Part shown: piece after piece, positions 49,080-58,200 of the stretch
Layout of the letters: each line of letters starts with the position of its first letter
How positions within the stretch are numbered: the stretch's first letter is position 1
Source: Enoplosus armatus
Taxonomy: Eukaryota; Chordata; Actinopteri; Centrarchiformes; Enoplosidae
Reading direction: 5' to 3'
DNA: 64,000 nt
Assembly (NCBI RefSeq): GCF_043641665.1
Contig: NC_092193.1
Coordinates: forward strand, 10,346,501-10,410,500
The notes under the pieces: generated by a model
Database searches by the model: none
The model's input: the letters and a program-made list of their open reading frames with translations, nothing else
What the model was told of the DNA's origin: nothing
Position numbers and translations under genes: made by a program

Positions 49080-50190
49080 CTAAAGATCAAATGGATTCAA
49101 GTGAATTCATTTTTAGCATAAAGAAAAGGCTGCCATAGTATTTACTGACTTCTGCAGAGAAAATAAAACAAAAACTGCCAACCAACTTAAGACAGGCGAG
49201 TAGGAGTGTTTGTGCTTGTTTTGTGTTGGAGACCAGGGAGGACGATAGCCTCACAACATTTTACAAGGCAATCTACAAAGAGTCTTATAAATGTTTTCCT
49301 GCCTTCTATGCTGTTTTGTTTAGATTAGTCTGCTCAGCCTTGCAGGGCCTGTAGATAACAAGAGCTATATGGAAACTTCTTTTTTGGCTTAATGCTTTTT
49401 TTGGTTCCACTTTAATACCCCACTGCCTGCTAAATATAATCCTCTTAGTGACGCCAAGATTAGATATGTTTGATACTTTCTCATTTATTCACCTGTCACA
49501 TCTGAGGCTTCTGGTGTTCAGCTACATTGTGAAAGTGTGGATAAATCCTTTGGAGTCCCCAACATTTCTTATTTTCCTCATTTATTTGATGCTGATTAGG
49601 GGTTGAGGCTTTGATAACCACTTAGTAGACTGTAATTATTTTTAACAATACTTGAACATTTCCACTTAGTCATACGTAAGTCCTCTATTTTTACTCAATA
49701 CACGCTCCTCTAGTTACTCCGCAGATTAACACTTTACATGCAAAGCAAACAATGAACTCGATATTTACAGTTTAAACTACATGAATGTATAATGTGTTCT
49801 AGCATCACAGTTGAAGTACTGCTAACCAGTACATGTTAACGCATCACTAAGTTAACTCCCAATGTTTCAGAATAATAGCTTATCTTTACTTATACTTAAA
49901 CATGTGTAACGTTTTTGTGTAATTATGATGTATTTATTATTTAACAGCTACTTTTATTGATTTGATTGGGCCAGAAAACGATAACTTTATCACCATCTGA
50001 CATGTGGCTGCAGAGGAAACAATAAGATGAAACTTACGTGCACTGTTTAACACTTAAAAGTGGGCGTGCGAGTAAAATAACAAGTTGATGCGCAATCAAA
50101 CAAACGTGTACAATAACAGAAACTATGATTCAATCAAGATAATCAACATATTCAAAAGAAATAAGTTCATTAAATGAAGTCTAATCATAC
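49080..50190 (-). other. mcm4 5' UTR intron with a decayed element
   Basis: This intron lies between the inferred non-coding exon and the first coding exon. About 49640-49910 resembles the interior of the CAGTGGTGGAA-type element (see 52509-53006) but lacks clear ends, so it is a decayed copy. The remainder is AT-rich without recognisable features. Confidence 0.45.
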
Positions 50191-50290
50191 CTCCGACTGT
50201 GTACGTCCGAGTGCAGCAGATCTGGCGCGAAACTGCGGGTGACGTTATTTTCGCGGGGAAGTTTGGACCAATAGCAGAGCAGGATCATCC
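50191..50290 (-). promoter_or_regulatory. mcm4: mcm4 non-coding first exon and E2F/CCAAT promoter
   Basis: The coding exon begins at an acceptor (TTTAG) at 49080, only 14 bases before the ATG, so a 5' non-coding exon is needed. A good donor, GGAG followed by GTATGA, lies at 50191/50190. Just upstream are two E2F-type sites, GGCGCGAAA at 50224-50232 and TTTTCGCG at 50248-50255. A GACGTTA/TAACGTC CRE-half lies between them, and CCAAT is at 50268-50272. E2F control of MCM genes at G1/S is established in animals. The transcription start is inferred to lie around 50,200-50,230. Confidence 0.65.
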
Positions 50291-50291
50291 G

Positions 50292-52500
50292 TTTCTTTCC
50301 GGCCAGTTCCTTCACTGCAGGGGGGTTCATGTTGACTTTCACTCACTACGACTTTAATTAAACACAATACGATGTCTTAATGAATAAACTAAATAGTTTT
50401 AAATATAAATAAAACTACACGTTTTTCTCTATGATATATTCAAAAGACGATCTGTTGTTTCCTGCGCGCGGCCTTGTGCTCATCGATACCCTGAGCTGAT
50501 TTGGTTTGATCCAACACCAAACGTCTCTTTTTTCTGCCTTTTCACCATACACAGTTCACTATACAAAAATACAAAAAATCATATTAATAAAAACTTTCAA
50601 AATGCGAAGCTAAGACCTTAAAAAAATAATAAAACGACAACTGAGACAAGGACATGAATAATAAGCTAATAACAAATAGATAAAACTATTTAATGAGTTT
50701 CATACATGCAATACAAAAAGGATAATATACATAGGCTTACATATCTCATCGTGGTGCATGTAATTTTATCCAAAATATAAGGTTTTTTATGGGAAACATT
50801 TTTTAAGAAAGGTTTACGAAGTACAGGCTGCAGTTTGTCTTGAAATTCATAATTCTCGACTAATGAGTTTGAAACTTTCCAAGAAGGTACACGTTTGATG
50901 GAACTGGAAATGAATATATATATATTTACATTAGTTGAAATAATAGAGAAATGTCTGGAGTAAACCAAATCCTCCTCTTTGTTGCAAAATGATCAGTATT
51001 TAGGTGTTAGATAATACAGGTGTATTATTGAATGATGCATTTCTTTGGCTTTATTTGGTGATAAACATCTATGAGGTTAAAGAAATGCGACTTCACCCTG
51101 CAGGTACGTTCAGGGACCACCATGTGGCGCAGTTCCCATTTTAAAAAAAGGGCTTTGACAGAGGAAAAGTACTGCACACTTCCTCAGGGGACGACATAGG
51201 AGCGTTTCCGAGAAGTGTCAGTACACGCGTCCTTTTTTTTAGAGATAAGATTTGTAGGATAAGATAATATCTATCATCAAATAGTATTGTAATATAAAGT
51301 GTAATGATGTTAATAACTTAATAATGACAGGGTAAATAAGGGTTTTTGTAATGTAAACTTCAATGAATATAGCCTACAATATACAGACACTTCATTATCA
51401 TACTAGTGTATATGTACTGTTTACTCTCAGCATATGCACATAAACCACTTCTGTATAACTTAATATCCATACAATATTTATTCCTGCATCCCTGCACCTA
51501 TCTGTGCCATGAACCTGTGTGTTTAGTACACAGTAACAATTTGACCTGTAAATATTGGCGATAGTTTGTTGTCCAGCTCTGGACAGTTTATAATAGCTAT
51601 ACTGTATGTTTACGTTTGTTTATCTGTTAAAGTTGTAATTTTTGTTTTGGTGCGTGTGCAGTTTTGTATCCTTGTGTGGATTTGTTCTCTGTGTGCAGGT
51701 AACTTGAGAACATTTGTCAAATTCCCTGCATGTGTTAACTAAAGTTGTAAGTAATGATTGTTTGTATCATTACAAAGATGTTCAATTTACTATCTGAAAT
51801 GACAAAGAAAAGCGGCAAATCCTCACACTGGAGAAGCTGGCAACAACAAACAATGAAACAATTAATCGATTAGCGTATCAAAATACCTGCCAGCTCTAGT
51901 GCCAACACACTTGTCCAATAAAGTTGATTCAGAAAATCTGTTATATATCTTTAAATACTTTCAAATCAGTGCATTTCCTCTCAACATCAGCATCATATTT
52001 GCCATTTTAAATTGTGAATGTAATGAGAGCCTAAAAAGGAGGTTATGTTGTCTTTGTTTTTGGTGGTTTTCCCTCCACAGCAACACTTTTACCACATGCT
52101 ATTTTGTACATTGAATCACTTTGGGGACAGACGTTTATAGGCCTGGTGACGGACGACAAATTCAACTTTATCCCAAATCATACATAAACAACATAATTAC
52201 CTCAAAGGGGTAAATAAGAAATAAGTAAAATATAAAACATGACTTACCAAAGTAAGTAAATCTTAACTAGAAGCTGAATGCACGGCCCTACAATACTACA
52301 TTTAATATGCTGTATATTGTCTTGTGTCACGTTTATATTTTGTAATTAGTACATTTCCCCTTCATGAATTGTCACATATCCTTATGATGTACATCAGCAC
52401 GACAGTATTTTTGTTATAAACTATGAATGCATGTCTGAAGGAGTAACCGCAGCCTATAAAAGAGGATATGTTGCTTTCGTTTTGGTGGTTTTCCCTCACT
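50292..52500. other. mcm4-cebpd intergenic region, no exon found
   Basis: This AT-rich interval contains no open frame resembling a known protein. In particular nothing resembles PRKDC, which occupies this position in human. It includes a family E fragment at about 51785-51890. A locally duplicated segment is at about 52027-52074 and 52460-52500: each starts with GCCTAAAAA or GCCTATAAA, runs through GATATGTTG or GTTATGTTG, and ends TGGTGGTTTTCCCTC. Confidence 0.5.
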
Positions 52501-52508
52501 TTTGAGAC

Positions 52509-53006
52509 CAGTAGTGGAAAGTAGTGTAGTGTATTATACTTTAAAAGTAGTTGTACTTTACTTGAGTGTTTCCAATTTCCGCTTACTTTTTACTCCACTA
52601 CATTTATCTTTCAGCTATAGTTACTTGTTAATTTTCAGATTTTACAAACATAACATGTGATAAGTTTACAAAATATGATGTGTTGTTACAGATTAAATTA
52701 CCAAACAGTATATAAAGTAGTCACAATGAGCTTCACCTCGACCAGCTACAACATTTAAGTACCACTTACATATTAATGCATCAAAATATAATAATATACT
52801 ATAATATATATATATATACTATAATACATAACATAACACACATAGTACTTTTACTTTTGATACTTTAAATACATTTTGGTGATAATAATTTCACTTTGTA
52901 CTTTAACATTTTGAATGCAGGACTTTTACTTGTAATGGAGTATTTTTACAGTGTAACATTGATACTTTTACTCCAGTGAATGATCTGAATACTTCTTCCA
53001 CCACTG
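52509..53006. mobile_element. Near-complete MITE-like element (family B) upstream of cebpd
   Basis: The ends are CAGTAGTGGAAAGTAG and CTTCTTCCACCACTG, an imperfect terminal inverted repeat enclosing about 500 bases with no open frame. Internal landmarks such as CTCCACTACATTTATC and AACAGTATATAAAGTAGT recur in the other copies in this window. It is a non-autonomous DNA transposon by structure; the superfamily (possibly hAT) is inference. Confidence 0.7.
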
Positions 53007-53164
53007 TTTGAGACAAACATCCACAGAACTTGTGACAAACTAAACTCAATCCCAAACACTCAGAGCCTGGAGAGTGTAAACAACTCTGAATCATTCATAC
53101 AGCCGTAGTAAAAAGAGGGTGGCATGAGGAACACGCCCCTCTCTCCTCAAATGGGAAGTTAACG

Positions 53165-53250
53165 GACACCACGTGACCTCCGTTTTGACTTTACTGGCTC
53201 GTGGGAGGGCGGTGCGTGTGACGTCAGCGGGTAAACGATACAAAACACTC
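53165..53250 (+). promoter_or_regulatory. cebpd: cebpd core promoter: E-box, GC box and consensus CRE
   Basis: CACGTG is at 53170-53175, a GC box GGGCGG at 53207-53212, and a perfect palindromic CRE TGACGTCA at 53219-53226. A weak TATA-like ATACAAAA is at 53238-53245. Vertebrate CEBPD is an immediate-early gene whose promoter is CREB-responsive, so the CRE is probably functional. Transcription would start around 53,270, giving a 5' UTR of about 230 bases. A second CACGTG lies in that leader at 53476-53481. Confidence 0.7.
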
Positions 53251-53499
53251 CGCGAAAGTACAGATGCTTCAGAGAAGTGTCAAGAAGTGTTTCGGTGCCG
53301 TCAGTGACACAGACCCTGACAGCCAACACCCAGGGATAAACAGCCAGGGAAGACCTTTTTAAGAAAAAGTGAGAAAAGGCGCGTGCAGAGAAGGTGAAGC
53401 CGCTGCAGAGTTACTGACGCAGAGAGCTGTCACACCTGTGGGTCACACTTTAACACGTTTTTTTCCTTCCTAAACCACGTGGGCAAGTCACCAGGGTTC

Positions 53500-54381
53500 A
53501 TGTGTGACAAGTACAGCCTGGACTTTCACTGCGTGTCTCCACAATGCAACATGAGTTGGGCGATGGAGCCTGCTAACTTCTACGAGAGCACCAAGCTGGG
53601 CGGTCCGCAGCAGGGGGTCTGCAAGCCGGGCAGCAGGAGCGACGGCACGGGCGAGGACGGCACCATGGTGGAGCTGAGCACCGCCCATGCCATGTACGAC
53701 GACGAGAGTGCCATCGACTTCAGCCAGTACATCGAGTCCATGACAGCCGTGCCGAACCTGGAGCTGTGCAACGACGAGCTCTTCCTCGACCTGTTCAACA
53801 CTGTGAAGCAGGAGAAGGTGGACTTCTACAACATGCAGAGCTCCGTGCAGACCGGCAGCATGCAGCAGCTGTCAGCCACATACACAGCAGAGAGGAAGGC
53901 GGACAGCGGGCTGGATAATGGGGCGTTTATTGCGCCTATCAAGCAGGAGTCCGACTGGAGTGACAGCGACATGTCCTCATCCCTGCCTTCGCAGATCGAG
54001 TCCTGCGCCCAGACTTCCGTCAGCCTCCCCACGGGGCAGCCGACTCCCCCCACCACCCCGGAGCCTGTCTCCAATGTCAGCTCGGCCAAATCCTCCCCGC
54101 GGAAGATCGGGAGGGAGAAGGCGAAGAAGGCGGTGGACAGGTACAGCATTGAGTACCGACAGAGGCGAGAGAGGAATAACATTGCAGTGAGGAAAAGCAG
54201 GGACAAAGCCAAGATGCGCAACTTGGACATGCAGCAGAAGCTGATGGAGCTGGGCTCTGAGAACGACAGGCTTCATAAAACCATCGAGCAGCTAACCAGA
54301 GAGCTCACCGGGCTCAGAGATTTCTTCAAGCAGATGCCCAACTCCTCCTTTGCGGGCTCCTTGAGTGCAGAGGGCCGGTGA
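53500..54381 (+). CDS. cebpd: CCAAT/enhancer-binding protein delta, single exon, complete
   Basis: Intronless, 293 aa, as is usual for CEBPD. The start was set at 53500 because MCDKYSLD aligns with the human start (shared SLD). The open frame extends to a GTG at 53479 that is not a credible eukaryotic start, and an in-frame ATG with better context is at 53551 (Met18). The transactivation box [16 protein letters not shown] is at about 66-81, followed by LFLDLF at 94-99. SUMO consensus motifs VKQE (K103) and IKQE (K148) follow; the second matches the conserved site before [12 protein letters not shown] precedes the bZIP. The basic region [21 protein letters not shown] begins near 218, with a leucine zipper to about 280. 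This nuclear dimeric activator works in inflammation and differentiation. Delta is supported by the bZIP residues and the locus. Confidence 0.96.
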   Translation: MCDKYSLDFHCVSPQCNMSWAMEPANFYESTKLGGPQQGVCKPGSRSDGTGEDGTMVELSTAHAMYDDESAIDFSQYIESMTAVPNLELCNDELFLDLFNTVKQEKVDFYNMQSSVQTGSMQQLSATYTAERKADSGLDNGAFIAPIKQESDWSDSDMSSSLPSQIESCAQTSVSLPTGQPTPPTTPEPVSNVSSAKSSPRKIGREKAKKAVDRYSIEYRQRRERNNIAVRKSRDKAKMRNLDMQQKLMELGSENDRLHKTIEQLTRELTGLRDFFKQMPNSSFAGSLSAEGR

Positions 54382-54676
54382 CGAATTCATTATCCTATGA
54401 ACTGAGCTTTTAGGAGACATACCTCAACAGACTTTTTTTTACCATCTGTACCAGATGTATTTTAAGCTTACCATAATGGCACTGGAAAATATATGATGTT
54501 GCTGCCATATTTTTGTGGGATTTTCCTGTATTAAATTATTTTACCACTGCATTTACATGATGTTATACCTGATATGGTACGTGTTTTATAATTCCAAACT
54601 TTGTATAAGAGCCAGAGCATGATCTTTTATATAGTTTGTATGAAACCTTGAAAACATTTTTGTTTATGGAATCTAT

Positions 54677-54682
54677 AATAAA
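54677..54682 (+). terminator. cebpd: Poly(A) signal of cebpd
   Basis: AATAAA about 295 bases after the stop codon, followed by a GT-rich tract (CTGGTCTGTGAGTAG), a typical downstream element. Cleavage is expected near 54,700. Confidence 0.7.
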
Positions 54683-54826
54683 ATTGCTGAAAAGGTGCAG
54701 AAACATCCTGGTCTGTGAGTAGTCTTTTGCATGTAATGGTTAATGTATGTTGAGCTGGAGTGTGTTTTCACAAGAAGTCAGAAAGTGCAACAGGAAATAG
54801 AAAGTAGAGTCAGCAAAAATACAACG

Positions 54827-54832
54827 TTTATT
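54827..54832 (-). terminator. spidr: Probable poly(A) signal of spidr
   Basis: AATAAA on the minus strand, about 375 bases past the spidr stop codon at 55207. It lies only about 145 bases from the cebpd signal on the other strand, making the two genes tightly convergent. Confidence 0.55.
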
Positions 54833-55206
54833 GACACAGTGTCAGAAATCTTAAATGCAGAGGTAGGTGAGTTGGAAAAAAATGTGTTTACAGCCAGAAG
54901 TCCTGTTCAAAAAAAATCCCATCGCAGTTGATGAACCACGTGGTCTGCTTTGACAGACAGCATGCCACTGGTCTACCCTTGGGCTGTCAACTCCTGGTCC
55001 ACGGGATCACATATCATTAACACAAACAAGACCTTGTCTTCTTGCAGTCCGTTCACTCCAGCACAGCCTCAAGCTGTCAGGGAGGCCTTCAGAGGGGGGT
55101 AGGGGGGCGGGGGACTAAACTGGCTCAGACCAAGGTATGGCGTGCAGATCCTTGGAGCCAGCTGAAGGCTGAGGATTGATATCATTAGCTACTTGCCCCG
55201 TCAGCT

Positions 55207-58200
55207 TCAGAGGCAGATTTCTTCCAGGCCGATCCAGAGGGCGGGGTTCCTGGTGACGACTCGGACGTAAACGGTGAGGGGCCCCACCTCTTTTCCCAGG
55301 ACATTCTCCACATCGTAACCTGGGAACTGAAACAGATGCTCCATCAAAAAACTCCCGCCTGGAATACTGAAACTTTATTTACAACTTGTTTAGACCGACA
55401 ACTCATATTTTAACCAAACATCTCCCCTTAACATTTTCCTCCTCTACCTGCACATGAAAAAAATAGTTTATTAAAAGTTTATTTATCTGATGAGGTTGCA
55501 AGAACATTTGAGTGCACTTAAGGCCCTGACCTTTGCACACTGGTCAGCAGGATTCCTGTTGATTTAACAATGTATTCTGCACCCATGAGCTCCCCTGGTA
55601 AAGAGCATTAATGCCTACAATGCAAACAACACTATGTGCAACATTACGAACACCACCTCTAGGTTACATAGGAAACTAATTATAATATTTCCTGTGTAAA
55701 AACTAGCATGAGTAAGTAGAAGAAGTCACTAAATACACGAGGCGGAAAATGATTGCTTCAGTATTTTGACAGCAAATTCCTTCAATTGTATCAATGACCA
55801 GCATGACTCAGGGATTGCTTTTTTGTTCAGTACAGAAGAGGCTTTATCACCCTGACATGGACCGATGACTGTGCTTTCAGGACATATTGACAGAGGATCA
55901 ATGCACCGTGTTGTTTCGCCCTAAGTTATGTAACAGGTTGAGATAGCAAACCTACCTCATTACCCTCTAGGGCTGCGGTGTTTAAGATGGACATGATTGT
56001 CTTTTGTTGCAGCTGTCGGAGAGATGAAAAGGTGTTGAGAGCCATTAATGTCTTTATAATCACCGTCCTAATGTTGTAAATGAAAAACAAACTGCTGCGC
56101 TAACATGTCATGCTCGCCAGTGAGTAACAGACTGATAGAAAGGGTTAAAATATTAGCTTGCTGATAAGAAGAACATTGATAATCAGATAGGCTCACTTAC
56201 TCTGATTACAAAGTCACAGCAGGTTTTCCATAATAAAAACACCAGCAGATGCACATAGAGTGAAGGATTTTACTTCTTCAACCTCTTTGAACTTTCATAC
56301 TTGCTGCTTCCTTTTTTTCTCTGCTTAAAGCAATGATTCCGCAATTTGTGGGGAAATGCTTGTTCAGTTTCTTGCCAAGAATTAGAAGAGAAGATCAATG
56401 CCACTCTTGTGTATGTAGCGCAAATATGAAGCTACAACCAGCAGCTAATTAGCTTAGCTTAGCAAGAAGACTGGAAACAGAGGGGAAGAGCTAGCCTGGC
56501 TCTGTCCAAAGGTTAACAAACTCTGCCTACTAACACCTCTAAAAGCCAGGGAGAAGTTGCCAGGAAACCAGTTTAGACTCCAGGAAGTTATTGGTCCCAA
56601 CCAAGAAATAGTCAGACACATCACCTCCCGTTAAACAGCAAATCATCACTTTTACACATTGGCTTTTGTACAGATTAAACAAATGAGATATAACATGTTA
56701 ATTAATATGCTTTGGAGGTGCTGTTTCCCATCTGTTTCCCTGTTTCCAGTCTTTGTGCTAAGCTTAGTTTGCCGCCTCCTGGCTGTAGCTTGTGTGGTAT
56801 CAATTTTCTCATCTAACTCGGAAAGAAAGCGAATAAGAGCATTTCCCAAAACTATTCCAGTAAATGCATGCGAGTTACACAGCGTAAAATAATACTTCAT
56901 CAGCCCAAAAACATTTAGATTTTTGAAGCTTGATTCACCACATTGAAATATTGGTATATAAATGCAAACCCAACAACATTGTTCTCACCTTAACCTTCAA
57001 AGTGCAATTACTTAATGAAGAACTCAGCAACACTTCCAGTTGAATCTTTGTGTCCGGCTGATCCAACACTGACTTACAAGAAACACAGCGGAAGTTTTGA
57101 CTGTATAAAGAAAACAAAAATAAAGTTATGATTTGCCCTGATGTTCAACATTAAGCTATTCTGCTTAAACTTACTGTCTTTCAGCGGCTAACATCTGCAA
57201 GTTGTCACTTCCACAGTGGTTGCAGGCAGGCCAGGAATAAGCAGTGCTCTCATCCACACCAACTATCACCCCTGCAGGCAGAAATGAAACCGTTAAAAAT
57301 GTAATATTAAAACACACAAAATCATCTTTGGGAAACATCCATGCACACTGTACCTCCAGTTTACGAGCTTATTTTCATTATTCATTTCCTTTTCATTTCA
57401 AGTTTTTCAACTGGTGAATGCCAAAGCAAAAAACATTGACGCCTAACTAGAAGAAACACAGATAAATCATCTATGCATAGGTTTCAAAGTGTGTGTGTTT
57501 GTGACAGGGTGTGAGAGATAAACACATCCCTTTCATTCTTATCTGAGATTGCGGTGATAAATGCAGTGCAGCAGAGTACTCCCTGCCTTAACACCATCTT
57601 CACTTAACAACCAGAGCTGCTGCCCCACAAACACAACCACAGGACATTAAATAAGATACTAAATTTAACACTGATAAATCGATCTCACACTTTCCGGTCT
57701 GAGCCTTTTTCCACTGGTAATTTCCAGGAGATAGTATTTTCGCACGAGTGCAAAAGATAATAAGTTTGTTTTATTTTTTTTCAGCCACCTGACCAAACAT
57801 GTACGGCCAGAGGGGCCTGAAGCAAGAGGGTTCACAGTTTGATCTTTGCCCTCGACTGTGACACAAAGTCGACAGATGCAGATTATTACCGGATTCAGGC
57901 TGCTCTTCTCTGCACCACATTTACATAACAGAAAAGAATCGAAGACAGTAAAAACTGCACGACAAAGACTTTTAACTTACGCTTTAAGCAAATGAGGTTG
58001 ATAAAAGCAGAAAAGAAGTTCTTCTACATTTTAATTAAATTGAAAAAAGTTACGTTTCTTCAACATATACGTAGCTGTGGCAATAATATCTGATGTTAGC
58101 AAATAGTAACCAGCTTTAAAATGTAAGGAAACATGCACATTGACTGTATCCAATAGAGATTTTGGGGAAACCATGCTATATTCCTTCAAACTGTAACTCA

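Noticed and set aside
53479..53499. GTG start for the cebpd frame
   Set aside because: Not a plausible eukaryotic start. The ATG at 53500 aligns with the human N-terminus.
53826..54276. Antisense frames within cebpd
   Set aside because: Shadows of the GC-rich coding sequence on the other strand.
54743..54931. 62-codon plus-strand frame between cebpd and spidr
   Set aside because: It lies in the predicted spidr 3' UTR on the opposite strand, with no similarity to a known protein.
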